A stretch of DNA of 64,000 nt from Bacillus sp. FJAT-18017 (GTDB lineage: Bacteria > Bacillota > Bacilli > Bacillales > Cytobacillaceae), in the NCBI RefSeq assembly GCF_001278805.1, contig NZ_CP012602.1, forward strand, positions 227,001 through 291,000, read 5' to 3'. Under the pieces are notes generated by a model that was given only the letters and a program-made list of their open reading frames with translations, ran no database searches and was not told the origin of the DNA. Shown here piece by piece: positions 17,849-27,071 of this stretch (its first letter is position 1; each line of letters starts with the position of its first letter). Made by a program: the position numbers and the translations under genes.

Positions 17849-18502
17849 TTAGTTGGCGAGTTTTTCGCCAAGGGTGAATTCTGCTTCCGTTTTTTCTTTA
17901 ACAGTATCAAGTGTGACCCCGTCCATAAGTTCTTCTAGAACAAGCCCGTAATCTGTTACACGGAAGACTGCGAGCTCAGTAACGATTACATCAACTACAC
18001 CCTTGCCTGTTAGTGGCAATGTGCATTCTTTAAGAATTTTAGAGCCGCCTTTTTTGTTACAGTGTTCCATTGCGACAATAACTTTCTTGGCACCTGTCAC
18101 TAAGTCCATAGCGCCGCCCATGCCTGGAACCATTTTGCCTGGAACCATCCAGTTGGCAATATTCCCATTTTGGTCGACCTCAAGGCCGCCAAGGACAGTT
18201 ACATCGACATGCCCGCCGCGGATCAATTCAAATGAGAAAAGGCTGTCAAAAAATGCTCCTCCAGGATTGATACCTGCTGGCTGCCCGCCTGCGTTAACCA
18301 AGTCAGGATCAATATCACCGTTGACTGGTCCAAGTCCGATATAGCCGTTTTCTGATTGAAGAATAACTTCAACGTTTTCAGGCAAGTAGTTCGGAACCAT
18401 GGTTGGAAGCCCGATTCCAAGGTTTACGACATCGCCATTTTTCATTTCTTTTGCTACACGCGCTGCAATGATTTGCTTAGGTGTCATTTCAGTTTGTGTC
18501 AT
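17849..18502 (-). CDS. scoB: 3-oxoacid CoA-transferase subunit B
   Basis: The 217-residue subunit carries the catalytic glutamate in QSENGYIGLGP (Glu51) and GIGLPTMVPNY, features of the beta chain of succinyl-CoA:3-ketoacid or acetate CoA-transferases. With ScoA it activates acetoacetate to acetoacetyl-CoA. Its ATG overlaps the stop of scoA by one base (TAATG), so translation is probably coupled. The CoA donor (succinyl- or acetyl-CoA) cannot be told from sequence alone. Confidence 0.94.
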   Translation of the reverse strand: MTQTEMTPKQIIAARVAKEMKNGDVVNLGIGLPTMVPNYLPENVEVILQSENGYIGLGPVNGDIDPDLVNAGGQPAGINPGGAFFDSLFSFELIRGGHVDVTVLGGLEVDQNGNIANWMVPGKMVPGMGGAMDLVTGAKKVIVAMEHCNKKGGSKILKECTLPLTGKGVVDVIVTELAVFRVTDYGLVLEELMDGVTLDTVKEKTEAEFTLGEKLAN

Positions 18503-19161
18503 TACAGTTCCCTCCCTGAAACCAAAATTTTATCTACAAGGATTCCCGGTGTGACGACTTCATCCGGATCAATTTCACCTATTTCAACAAGCTTTTCGAC
18601 CTGGACAATAACAAGGTCGGCTGCAAGTGCCATCAATGGGTTGAAGTTACGGGCAGAGCGATGGTAAACAAGGTTGCCTGCTTTGTCTGCCTTATAAGCC
18701 TTCAGGATGGCGACATCTGCGCGGAGAGGCGTTTCCAGTAAGTATTCGCGGCCATCCACAGCCAGTTTTTGCTTCCCTTCTTCAACAACGGTGCCAACAC
18801 CAGTAGGAGTAAGTACTCCGCCAAGGCCAGCGCCCCCAGCACGGACACGCTCTGCAAGTGTTCCTTGTGGAACAAGTTCAACCTCGGTTTCTCCAGCTAT
18901 CATTTGCCTTCCAGTTTCAGGGTTTGTCCCAATGTGGGAAGCGATGATTTTCCTAAAACGTTTGTTGACTACAAGCGGTCCAACGCCTGTTTCTACAAAT
19001 GCAGTGTCATTACAAATCAGGGTAAGATCCTTTACGCCTGATTCCAAAATGCCGGCAACCAATCTTTCAGGAGTCCCAACTCCCATAAAACCGCCTGCCA
19101 TGATGGTCATGTTATCCTTGAATAAAGCAGGTATTTCTTCAGTAGTGATAACCTTGCTCAT
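18502..19161 (-). CDS. scoA: 3-oxoacid CoA-transferase subunit A
   Basis: The 219-residue alpha subunit has the motif [15 protein letters not shown] near the start and [16 protein letters not shown], both typical of this family. The start is the ATG at 19161 behind GGAGG. It is the first gene of the ato operon and lies about 50 nt downstream of the expected start site of a sigma-54 promoter, so the whole scoA-scoB-thiolase-atoE set is probably under AtoC-type control. Confidence 0.94.
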   Translation of the reverse strand: MSKVITTEEIPALFKDNMTIMAGGFMGVGTPERLVAGILESGVKDLTLICNDTAFVETGVGPLVVNKRFRKIIASHIGTNPETGRQMIAGETEVELVPQGTLAERVRAGGAGLGGVLTPTGVGTVVEEGKQKLAVDGREYLLETPLRADVAILKAYKADKAGNLVYHRSARNFNPLMALAADLVIVQVEKLVEIGEIDPDEVVTPGILVDKILVSGREL

Positions 19162-19221
19162 TCGAGCACCTCCAAAAAGTAATAGATATATAAAGTTTTA
19201 ATGTGCTTACAACTTTCTATA

Positions 19222-19239
19222 ATGCAGGAACCATGCCAA
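19222..19239 (-). promoter_or_regulatory. Sigma-54 (SigL) promoter of the ato operon
   Basis: On the minus strand the sequence reads TTGGCATGGTTCCTGCAT. The GG (19237-19236) and GC (19225-19224) dinucleotides have exactly 10 nt between them, the strict spacing for -24/-12 promoters. It lies about 60 nt before the scoA ATG, and a sigma-54 activator gene is encoded next door. Confidence 0.85.
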
Positions 19240-19329
19240 CTTTTAAAAAAGGCAAAAATAATTTTATAACCGTTGATTTGAAGCTGTTTTTATAGCAGGG
19301 GAATTAAATTCTGAAAAATGGAGCAAAAG

Positions 19330-19343
19330 GGAAAGCGTTTACT
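19330..19343. promoter_or_regulatory. Candidate cre (CcpA) site
   Basis: GGAAAGCGTTTACT matches the cre consensus TGAAANCGNTNNCA except at the two outer bases. It lies in the divergent region between scoA and the histidine kinase gene, about 100 bp upstream of the sigma-54 promoter and 150 bp before the kinase ATG. Confidence 0.5.
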
Positions 19344-19496
19344 TTTTGCATAGAGTGGCTACTTTTTTCACACTTTTCACATTTTTGTCACCAGAAAATT
19401 GCGCAGCATTTGTCGAGAGATTCCAATTTGTAACGTTTTTTACAATCTTTTTTTATTTGAAACGGTAAAATAGGTAGTAAGAAAGGATGTTAGTCT

Positions 19497-21344
19497 ATGA
19501 AAGGTAACTCAAGCGGCAATCTTAGAAAGAAAATGATTATCGTTACAATTTTTTTTGTCGCTATTCCCATCCTTGTATCAGGATTTATAACAAAGACTAT
19601 TGCTGAGAGAGCTCTTTTGGAGGAGAAGGAGAAAAAGTTGTTTGGCATTACATCCATGCTGGACCAATATCTTCAACATGATTTTGAGGCTATTTTGCAA
19701 AAGGAGGGCACCCTGTCAGCCGATGAGGAAACAAAAATTAGTGTTCTGAATGAGAGTTTAAGAGAATTCACTGATGTCCTTGCCAAGGCAAATCCGGGGA
19801 TTGGGGTCGGCTACTACGTTCGCGGGCTTGATGCTATTGTTACCTATGGTCCGAGTGAGGAATATGGGGATATCGTCGGAAAAGACATAGAGGAAGAACA
19901 TCCAGGCCGTGAAGTCATGAGCACTGGTGAAAAGCAAGTAGAAATAGGAAAGCAGGTCAGGGGGCAAATCATGAATGCCATGCTTCCGCTTATCCGTGAT
20001 GGCAAGGTAATTGGCTACGTTTGGGCGAATGAACTGACCCGAGATGTCGAAAGCCAGCTGTACAAGATGGATAGAATCATCTTTCTTTGTTTTGGGCTCG
20101 GGGTTCTGGCCGTCATCCTGCTACTGGTTAATTTTTGGAACAGTCTTCTGGTTGATATAAATGCTGTCAAACAGGGCTTACAACAGATGAAATTTGATTT
20201 GAAAAGAAGAATTACTGTAAGGGGGGAAATTGGTGAAATTGCCGACGCCGTCAACGGTATGGCGGCTTCTATCCTCCATGCAAGAACATTAAATGAAAAT
20301 GTCATGGATAGCATGGTTGATGGAATCATTACCGTAAATACAGAGGGCAATATTACATTCATGAATAAAGCAGCCATGCATCTTACCGGTGTTCAATTGG
20401 AGGAAGTGATCAACAGGCCTTATACAAAGAGCATGATTCATGGCGTCGAGTTTTCAAGTCTTCTAATGGAGACGCTCCAGACTGGGAAAACCTATATTGG
20501 AATTGAAATGAATTATCCTGCAAATGGGAAAAACCTGTATATCAGTTCAAGCACATCCCGGCTACAGGATAGCGATGGCAAGTTTATTGGTGCAATTGTG
20601 ACCTTTAAAGATATTTCCGAGAAGAAGCGGCTGGAGCAGCAGGTATACAGGGCCGATCGCCTCGCCGCACTTGGTGAAATGATGGCTGCGGTCGCCCATG
20701 AAATCCGTAATCCGTTAACAGCGATCAAAAGCCTGGTCCAGTATTTGCAGGAAGGCAGCACGGAGGAAGAGCGACAGGAGTTCCATCCGCTGATTATCAA
20801 GGAAGTGGACAGAGCAAATAAAATCATCCATGAGCTTCTGTATTTTTCTCGATCAGCCGATGCGAATTTCCTGAAAGTCAATGTTAATGACTTAATCAGG
20901 CAGACAATAGTCCTTGTTAAGAATGTATCCAAGCACAAAACTAGTTTCAATCTTGATTTACAGGATTGGATTCCAGAGGCCGAAATTGATCCTGAACAAT
21001 TCAAGCAGGTGTTTTTGAACATCCTCATCAACTCGGCCCAGGCGATGGATGGACCGGGGGAAATTACAGTTGAAACAGATTATGACTCAATCAAAGGGAA
21101 GATCAGCATTGTTTTTTCTGACACCGGTCCGGGCATAGAAGAAGAACAAATCAGTAAAGTATTCGATCCATTTTATACGACCAAGAAAGAAGGGACTGGC
21201 ATCGGCCTAGCGGTAGTCCAACGAATCATTTCAGCGCATAATGGAGAGATTTTTATGGAAAACATTCCTTCCGGCGGGTTGAAGGCAACTATCATTATTC
21301 CGATAAACTATTCAATTAGGGGTGAAAAGAATGAGAAGCAATAA
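19497..21344 (+). CDS. atoS: AtoS-like sensor histidine kinase
   Basis: The 615-residue membrane kinase has an N-terminal helix (about 12-35), an extracytoplasmic sensor domain (about 36-190), a second helix (about 193-215), HAMP, a PAS domain (about 265-380), the dimerisation helix with the phosphorylated histidine in AHEIRNPL (His401), and the HATPase domain with DTGPGI and GTGIGLAV. It should sense acetoacetate or a related acid and phosphorylate the regulator encoded next. It diverges from the ato genes and overlaps the regulator gene slightly. Confidence 0.92.
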   Translation: MKGNSSGNLRKKMIIVTIFFVAIPILVSGFITKTIAERALLEEKEKKLFGITSMLDQYLQHDFEAILQKEGTLSADEETKISVLNESLREFTDVLAKANPGIGVGYYVRGLDAIVTYGPSEEYGDIVGKDIEEEHPGREVMSTGEKQVEIGKQVRGQIMNAMLPLIRDGKVIGYVWANELTRDVESQLYKMDRIIFLCFGLGVLAVILLLVNFWNSLLVDINAVKQGLQQMKFDLKRRITVRGEIGEIADAVNGMAASILHARTLNENVMDSMVDGIITVNTEGNITFMNKAAMHLTGVQLEEVINRPYTKSMIHGVEFSSLLMETLQTGKTYIGIEMNYPANGKNLYISSSTSRLQDSDGKFIGAIVTFKDISEKKRLEQQVYRADRLAALGEMMAAVAHEIRNPLTAIKSLVQYLQEGSTEEERQEFHPLIIKEVDRANKIIHELLYFSRSADANFLKVNVNDLIRQTIVLVKNVSKHKTSFNLDLQDWIPEAEIDPEQFKQVFLNILINSAQAMDGPGEITVETDYDSIKGKISIVFSDTGPGIEEEQISKVFDPFYTTKKEGTGIGLAVVQRIISAHNGEIFMENIPSGGLKATIIIPINYSIRGEKNEKQ

Positions 21345-22743
21345 GACAATCCTAATTGTAGATGATGAAGCTAGCGTCCGGACCGTTTTGAAGGCTTTGC
21401 TAAAACGAGAAGGGTATGAGGTCGATACTGCTTCTGACGGCGAGGAGGCAATTGCGAAGGCAAAGGCCCTGCACCCAGCCTTGGTAATCATGGATATACG
21501 CATGCCGAATAAGGACGGGATGGAAGCCTTCAGGGAAATTCGTGAATTTGATAAGGATATAAATGTGATTATGATGACGGCGTTTGCAGCAGTCGAAACC
21601 GCTGTTGAGGCAATGAGAAACGGTGCCTACGATTATATAATCAAGCCCTTTAATAATGATGAGGTTAAAATTCTGGTCAAACGAGCACTTCAGGTCCAGA
21701 ATCTGAAGGAAGAGGTACAGGTGCTGCACCGTGAGTTGAGCAATAACTACCGGTTAGATAAGCTGCTGACCAACAGCCCAAAAATGATGCAGCTGTATAA
21801 GGTGATTGGGAAAGTTGCCCAGACGAACGCCTCGGTCCTAATTACCGGCGAGAGCGGAACCGGTAAAGAGCTTGCTGCGAATACAATCCATTATAATAGC
21901 CAGCGTATGAAAGGTCCTTTTATTAAAATAAACTGCGGGGCCCTGCCTGAGGGGCTTTTGGAAAGTGAATTGTTCGGACATGAAAAAGGTGCTTTTACGG
22001 GTGCTGTGCAACGGAAACCGGGAAGGTTCGAGCTTGCTGAAGGGGGAACCATCTTCCTTGATGAAATTGGCGAGGTATCTCAGGCGCTTCAGGTTAAGCT
22101 TCTGAGAGTACTTCAGGAACATGAGTTTGAAAGGGTTGGGGGCACCCAAACAATCAAAGCGGACTTCAGGGTGATAGCTGCGACGAACCGGAACCTGTTG
22201 AGCATGATTGAAAATGGAGAATTCCGGGAGGACCTTTATTACCGGCTTAATGTTGTTCCGCTAGAGATTCCGCCGTTAAGGGAAAGAAAGGAAGATATCA
22301 AGCTCCTTGCCAATTTCTTTTTGCAAAAGTTTTCCCAGGAAAACAATAAAGAGATTGTCACTTTTGATGAGGACGCATTAAAGCTTCTTGAGGAGTATAC
22401 ATGGCCGGGAAATGTTCGCGAATTATCCAATATCGTCGAAAGAGCTGTTATCATGAGCACAGGTTCGATCATTTTTCCGGAGGATATTTTCATTAACCAA
22501 GAGGTGTTTCACCAAAAACGGAAAACCACCGAAACAAACCATGTGACAGGCAAAGAGGTTGAGACTTTGCCGCTTCGCCTCGCCGACGGGCAGTCCTTAA
22601 AGGATCTGATTAAGCAAGTGGAAAATGTAATAATCCAAAATAAACTGACCGAAAACCATGGCAATAAAATGCAGACAGCCAAAGACCTTGGCATCAGCAG
22701 GCGAGCACTTCTTTATAAAATTCAGGAGTATGAAATTGAATAA
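21331..22743 (+). CDS. atoC: AtoC-like sigma-54-dependent response regulator
   Basis: The 470-residue NtrC-family activator has a receiver domain with phosphorylated Asp55 (VIMDIRMP), an AAA+ domain with Walker A GESGTGKE, the GAFTGA loop that contacts sigma-54 and the DEIGE Walker B, and a C-terminal Fis-type helix-turn-helix ([19 protein letters not shown]). The chosen ATG at 21331 follows AGGGGTGA and overlaps the kinase gene by 14 bp; a GTG at 21322 is an alternative. It should activate the -24/-12 promoter before scoA. Confidence 0.94.
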   Translation: MRSNKTILIVDDEASVRTVLKALLKREGYEVDTASDGEEAIAKAKALHPALVIMDIRMPNKDGMEAFREIREFDKDINVIMMTAFAAVETAVEAMRNGAYDYIIKPFNNDEVKILVKRALQVQNLKEEVQVLHRELSNNYRLDKLLTNSPKMMQLYKVIGKVAQTNASVLITGESGTGKELAANTIHYNSQRMKGPFIKINCGALPEGLLESELFGHEKGAFTGAVQRKPGRFELAEGGTIFLDEIGEVSQALQVKLLRVLQEHEFERVGGTQTIKADFRVIAATNRNLLSMIENGEFREDLYYRLNVVPLEIPPLRERKEDIKLLANFFLQKFSQENNKEIVTFDEDALKLLEEYTWPGNVRELSNIVERAVIMSTGSIIFPEDIFINQEVFHQKRKTTETNHVTGKEVETLPLRLADGQSLKDLIKQVENVIIQNKLTENHGNKMQTAKDLGISRRALLYKIQEYEIE

Positions 22744-22751
22744 TCCAACAT

Positions 22752-22780
22752 AGGCGGCAATCCTTAGCCGCCTGTTTTTT
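22752..22780 (+). terminator. Terminator after atoC
   Basis: A perfect 7-bp stem, AGGCGGC with GCCGCCT, has an 8-nt loop and a T6 tail, 9 nt after the stop. The remaining 138 bp before the permease gene carry no riboswitch or PurR box that I can recognise. Confidence 0.88.
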
Positions 22781-22918
22781 ATTTTGGCAGGATGGGGAAA
22801 TCTATAAAGTATACCATTCCTTTTACAGTGGGCTTTGGTATAATGGGCAAGGTGTCTTTTAAAAGGCACTGGAGTAAGCGTTTGGCCACAAGCGCTTTTA
22901 TGTAGAGGTGGAATTGTA

Positions 22919-24193
22919 ATGAATCAATTATTCAATATCGACTCGGCGAATTCGACTATTCGGACCGAGATACTTGCTGGCCTTACTGCGTTTATGACGG
23001 TTGCCTATATTATCGTTGTTAATGGGGCAATCCTAAGCCAGGCAGGGATGCCCTATGAGGCTGTCACGATTGCAACGGTTATCTGTAGCTTTGTTGGCTG
23101 TATGCTTATGGCACTGTGGGCAAATTCACCTCTGATTCTTGTACCGGGAATGGGGGATAATGCCTTTTTTGTCTTCACACTAGTGTTTGCCTTCGGACTG
23201 ACCTGGCAACAGTCCCTCGCAGCCGTGTTAATTGCCGGTATTGTTTTTGCCGTTGCTGCGGTGACAAAAGGGGCAGCATGGCTGTCGCGCTCAATCCCGC
23301 AATCGATGGTCCATTCCATGACGGCGGGCATTGGTCTTTTTATCGCATTTCTGGGTCTTAAAAACGGGGGAGTCATTGTTGCGAATGAAGGCACGTTTGT
23401 AGCGCTGGGTAATCTTGGCGACCCGCATGCTCTAACAACCCTGCTAACATTGTCGATTTTGCTTCCTCTTTTCTTAAAGAATATAAAAGGCAATTTCCTA
23501 TTAGGGATAATTGCCGGGACTGTAATTGGCGGGCTGCTGGGTATTGTCGATTTTTCTGTTCTGGGTGATTTTAGCCTTTCGTTCAGTGGGTATGAGTCAA
23601 TCTTTTTAGCATTTGATTTTAGCGAAATTGGAACCGTTAATTTTTGGACCGCTGTATTCTCGTTATCGATGGTTATTATTTTTCAAAATATGGGCGCTCA
23701 GCTCGGAATGCTTCCGGATAAGACGAAATTTAAAAGGTCATTCCAGGCAAATGCCTTTTCCGTCATTGGTGCGGGTTTGCTCGGATGCAGCCCGATCACA
23801 ACGGCCGCTGAGTCGGCGACAGGGATTGCAGCAGGAGGAAGGACTGGGTTGACTTCTTTTACTACCGGTATTTTATTCATTCCAGCCCTTTTTCTAATCC
23901 CTCTGTTCAAGGTAATTCCGAACGAGGCGATTGCGCCTGTTCTAATCATTGTCGGCTGCCTGATGGCGCAAAGCTTGAAGCAAATCCCGTTCAACGACAT
24001 AACAGATGCATTTCCTGCTTATTTAATGCTGGTGATTATGCCACTGACTTTTAGCATTGCGAATGGGCTAGCATTCGGTTTCATCGCCTATCCGCTTGTA
24101 AAGCTAATTACCGGCAGAAAAAATGAAATCTCTACAGCGATGTATGTGATTGCTTTCTTCTTTTTGCTTTACTTTATATTGGGAGCGATATAG
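22919..24193 (+). CDS. NCS2-family purine permease (AzgA/PbuG-like)
   Basis: The 424-residue transporter has about 12 membrane segments. It begins with the AzgA-branch motif RTEILAGLTAFMTVAYIIVVN and has PGMGDNAFF and TTAAESATGIAAGGRTGL, which line the substrate site. The AzgA branch carries adenine, guanine or hypoxanthine. PGMGDNAFF differs from the PGMGLNAYF of the second permease in this window, so the two probably differ in substrate. Unlike the second copy, it has no evident PurR boxes upstream. Confidence 0.9.
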   Translation: MNQLFNIDSANSTIRTEILAGLTAFMTVAYIIVVNGAILSQAGMPYEAVTIATVICSFVGCMLMALWANSPLILVPGMGDNAFFVFTLVFAFGLTWQQSLAAVLIAGIVFAVAAVTKGAAWLSRSIPQSMVHSMTAGIGLFIAFLGLKNGGVIVANEGTFVALGNLGDPHALTTLLTLSILLPLFLKNIKGNFLLGIIAGTVIGGLLGIVDFSVLGDFSLSFSGYESIFLAFDFSEIGTVNFWTAVFSLSMVIIFQNMGAQLGMLPDKTKFKRSFQANAFSVIGAGLLGCSPITTAAESATGIAAGGRTGLTSFTTGILFIPALFLIPLFKVIPNEAIAPVLIIVGCLMAQSLKQIPFNDITDAFPAYLMLVIMPLTFSIANGLAFGFIAYPLVKLITGRKNEISTAMYVIAFFFLLYFILGAI

Positions 24194-24253
24194 TAGACCC
24201 GATTCGACCGTTTTCGGAACAAATAATAGTTGGCAATAATAGAATAAAACAGC

Positions 24254-24295
24254 AAACAAATGGCTCCGGTAATATAATGGTGCCATTTGTTTTTT
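24254..24295 (+). terminator. Terminator after the first NCS2 gene
   Basis: An 11-bp stem (24254-24264 with 24282-24292) has a 17-nt loop and an eight-T tail. Confidence 0.85.
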
Positions 24296-24340
24296 TTGTG
24301 GGGAAAATTGCAACTTGGCCGGGATAGGGCTGCGATTACC

Positions 24341-24520
24341 TTGTTTACAAATTTGTATATTTGTTTGCAAATATGTATACAAAAGTACACAAAAATGTTT
24401 ACAAGTAAACAAAGTCGTATGCATGCTGTTAAGGCGCGATGTATACGACTTTGTGTATTTTGTTTACAATTTTGTTTGCAAAGAACGAAAGTTTACATAA
24501 AGTTTACAGGTTTACATTCT
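24341..24520. repeat. Iteron-like array, candidate parC centromere
   Basis: About ten variants of a GTTTACA/TTGTTTRCAA motif occur in 180 bp directly upstream of the ParM-like gene. Exact TTGTTTACAA is at 24341 and 24460, TTGTTTGCAA at 24361 and 24472, TGTTTACAAG at 24396 followed by its inverted GTAAACAAAG at 24405, and GTTTACA at 24491, 24502 and 24510. Many are 10-20 bp apart, near whole helical turns. This position and layout fit a ParR binding site that serves as both centromere and operator. Confidence 0.72.
24409..24454. repeat. Inverted repeat at the centre of the iteron array
   Basis: Two 16-bp arms (24409-24424 and 24439-24454, core AAAGTCGTAT/ATACGACTTT) match with one mismatch around a 14-nt centre. 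The iterons lie on both sides, so the array is roughly symmetrical about this element. Confidence 0.75.
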
Positions 24521-24605
24521 TGTTTCGATTTTCATTAAAACATTGAACTAAACCCAAAATAAATATACTCTTAAATAGTACTCAGTTTTCGTAGGGAATT
24601 TTAAA

Positions 24606-25793
24606 ATGAAAGGGATTGGAAAAATGAATAAAACAAGGATTGCAGCAGTTGATGTTGGTAATGATTCTATAAAAGCTATTTTTGGAGAGCTGGAACACGA
24701 ATTAAATATTCCTAATATTATAGCCAGAGATACAGAAGACCGGCCTGTAATTGGAATAGAGGAGCTAGACAGCAAAAATCCGCTTGAAGGAATCCATGTA
24801 AGGGTGCATTCCCCCGCTTTGAAGGAAAATAACGCTATTTATCGTGTTGGGGCCTTGGCGACAAAAAGTAATAATGCTACAGAACTTGACCCAGGAAGCA
24901 GCAAATCAGAAGAAGACCAGACGCTGGTCATGCTCTTTACAACATTAGCTTTGGATGCGGTCAGAGAGCAAAGCAATTTTCCGAGGGTGAAAAATGTGGT
25001 TGATGCCAATTATACTCTAGGAACTGGGCTTCCTCTTCGCGAAGTAAAAGAAGGCAAGGATGCCGGATACCGTTCGAAATTGGCAGGTTCAGTCCATCAG
25101 GTAGAATTCCTTGTGACGCCAAAGTATCAGGGAATAAAAGTAAACATAAAATTCGATGAAATCAAAGTATATCCAGAAGGATTTGCGGCTTACATAAACC
25201 TGGTCATGGACAATGATTTAAAAATTATTAATAAGGATTTAATTGATAAAAGAATCATCATTCAGGATATTGGTGGATTGTCTACAGATATCGCTGTAAT
25301 TAGGAACAGAAACGTAGATGATGATAAGGCACAAGGCTTTAATTTAGGTGTATCTGAATCACTTGAAACAATTAGGGAAGAAATCAGAAGCAAGCACGGC
25401 GTCGAATTGGATAGCCGGAGGGATGTAGTGGATATCATTACAAAGAAAAACGACCGGAATCATATTATGGTGAAGGGGAGCAGGACAAGCGTTCATGACA
25501 TTACTGATCGAATCCTTCTTGACTTAGCCAAAAAACAATACCGTCTATTAAGGAATGTATGGCAGAAGAATTCCCAGACAGAAATTTGTTATTTCGTTGG
25601 TGGCGGCGCAAATGTTCTGAAGGAATATATTAAAACATTAAACAATAATCTTGATGGCTATAATATTGACTTTTTTGAAGATGAAAAAGAGAGTATCTGG
25701 ATGATGGCAAATGCCTACTATAAACTAATCACTGATTATTCTCGAAAGGCAGAGAAGCAAAAACCAGCTCCTAAAGAACCTGTTAAAGGCTAA
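24606..25793 (+). CDS. ParM/Alp-type actin-like ATPase
   Basis: The 395-residue protein has the actin/ParM nucleotide-binding motifs: phosphate-1 AAVDVGNDSIKA (about residue 13-24), phosphate-2 QDIGGLSTDIAVI (about 219-231) and the adenosine loop YFVGGGANVLKEYI near residue 335. Length fits the ParM/AlfA/Alp7A class (about 320-390). Such proteins form filaments that push or pull DNA bound by a ParR adaptor. A second ATG at 24624 (MNKTRIAAVDVG) is an equally good start. A promoter candidate TTGAAC-N17-TACTCT lies at 24543-24571. The ParR-like gene follows after 5 bp. It sits on a chromosome beside gas-vesicle genes, which is unusual. Confidence 0.9.
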   Translation: MKGIGKMNKTRIAAVDVGNDSIKAIFGELEHELNIPNIIARDTEDRPVIGIEELDSKNPLEGIHVRVHSPALKENNAIYRVGALATKSNNATELDPGSSKSEEDQTLVMLFTTLALDAVREQSNFPRVKNVVDANYTLGTGLPLREVKEGKDAGYRSKLAGSVHQVEFLVTPKYQGIKVNIKFDEIKVYPEGFAAYINLVMDNDLKIINKDLIDKRIIIQDIGGLSTDIAVIRNRNVDDDKAQGFNLGVSESLETIREEIRSKHGVELDSRRDVVDIITKKNDRNHIMVKGSRTSVHDITDRILLDLAKKQYRLLRNVWQKNSQTEICYFVGGGANVLKEYIKTLNNNLDGYNIDFFEDEKESIWMMANAYYKLITDYSRKAEKQKPAPKEPVKG

Positions 25794-25798
25794 GGTGC

Positions 25799-26413
25799 AT
25801 GATGAATAAATCAAACACAGGCGAAATTAAGAGAGGCCAGACACTATCTTTTCGCATTCCTTCAGATACGCCGGACCATCTGTTAAAGCATCTGCAGAAG
25901 TTAAAACAAACCGAACGAAGGAACTTTTCAAGCAAGATAGCGGATTTTGTACTCGATGGGGTAGGAAAATCCTCAGCCAGGGAACGGGAGACGATTACGA
26001 TTCCTCTCCCTCATCAATTAAGCAAGTCGCAGCGGGATTGGTTAAAGCATGAACATTCCGAAGCATTGCTTGGAAACATTATTTATCAGCTCTTAACCGA
26101 CCCGGTCAGAGCTACTGCGCTGCTTGCTTCAATGAACAGCAAATCCCTTGATATCGATGAAGCTTTATATTTGCAGGAGAACAGTGATTTGTTCCCCCCT
26201 CGCGATCAAACTATTCATCAAAGCTCATTGGATACACATATGGATGAAGCTGTGGCCTCCCGTGAATTAGATGATATGGATGATGATTTAGATTCTTTTG
26301 ACTGGGAGTCGGCTAAGCTAAATGCAGATCAAGTTAGTGAAGAACCTGAGGAAGAAACAGAGGAGGATCTGGGAGATTTATTAGGAGACTTCCTGGCAAA
26401 AATGAATAAATAA
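25799..26413 (+). CDS. ParR-like adaptor with ribbon-helix-helix N-terminus
   Basis: The 204-residue protein starts with a short basic stretch and QTLSFRIPSDTPDHLLKHLQKLK, which fits a ribbon-helix-helix DNA-binding fold (beta strand QTLSFRIP, then two helices). The C-terminal ~60 residues are very acidic (DDMDDDLDSFDWES; EEPEEETEEDLGDLLGDFL), as expected for a tail that contacts actin filaments. It is 5 bp after the ParM-like gene. I infer that it binds the upstream iterons, links them to the filament and represses its own operon. No family name was recognised directly, so the assignment rests on position and fold. Confidence 0.68.
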   Translation: MMNKSNTGEIKRGQTLSFRIPSDTPDHLLKHLQKLKQTERRNFSSKIADFVLDGVGKSSARERETITIPLPHQLSKSQRDWLKHEHSEALLGNIIYQLLTDPVRATALLASMNSKSLDIDEALYLQENSDLFPPRDQTIHQSSLDTHMDEAVASRELDDMDDDLDSFDWESAKLNADQVSEEPEEETEEDLGDLLGDFLAKMNK

Positions 26414-26616
26414 AGTAACCTAGTTCTTTTTGAAAAACCGGCTATTTACAGGTTTGCCAATTACTTCAATTGATTATGCCAGGGAATGTCGATTCTCTGA
26501 TTGTCCTTGAACAAATGGTTGATTTTTTAAAAATGCAGAATCTGCATGTGAAGAACACTGTAGAAGGGTTCTTCTGTTGTTTGATCCTCAAAATATAAAT
26601 AAACCTCAATAATATG

Positions 26617-26655
26617 AAGGCTGATTAGGAGATGGCTACTCCTATCAGCCTTTTT
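26617..26655 (+). terminator. Terminator of the parMR-like operon
   Basis: A 14-bp stem with one bulge (26617-26631 with 26639-26652) and a 7-nt loop is followed by T5, about 200 nt past the ParR-like stop. The operon therefore probably ends before the gvp genes and is transcribed separately. Confidence 0.85.
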
Positions 26656-26657
26656 AT

Positions 26658-27071
26658 TTTGGGTACTAATTCGGGATAGATAAAGTCATAAATTCATTAG
26701 TAATCAGATGACTATTGTTGTATGGAGATTACTTTTATTTAATATCTCTTTTTAAAGTACCTCGTCTTTGAATTCCCCGCGTAAATCTGCATTATTGTAA
26801 AAAGTGCCTTTGTGCACACGTGTATATCAATGCAACCACACAATTTAACATCGATAAAGAAATTTGTCATTTTCTTAAAAGTAAATTTCCAAAGACTATT
26901 AAGAAGTCGGTTGTTCCAATATATGTAATGCCTAAAAATGTATATAAAGGTACATAAATGTTATTCGTCTTTTTTTGTTTATGTTTTTCTGACGAAGGTA
27001 AATATGCCTATACGGATAAGTAAAAAGCTTATGCGCTGTCAAAAGCCTAACAGAAAGGAGATGAGAGAGGA
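26658..27071 (+). other. AT-rich gap before gvpA, with possible gene remnant and promoter
   Basis: No full gene is visible. One frame is open for 61 codons (26772-26957) and reads like protein (NIDKEICHFLKSKFPKTIKK), with no good start or ribosome site, so it may be a gene remnant. A SigB-like pair, GTTTAT (26977-26982), 14 nt, GGTAAA (26997-27002), is the best gvpA promoter candidate, about 70 bp before the ATG. It is only a partial match to GTTTAA-N12-15-GGGTAT. Confidence 0.35.

Noticed and set aside
22780..22918. Purine riboswitch or PurR box before the first NCS2 gene
   Set aside because: No three-way-junction motif and no CGAAC core are present in the gap.
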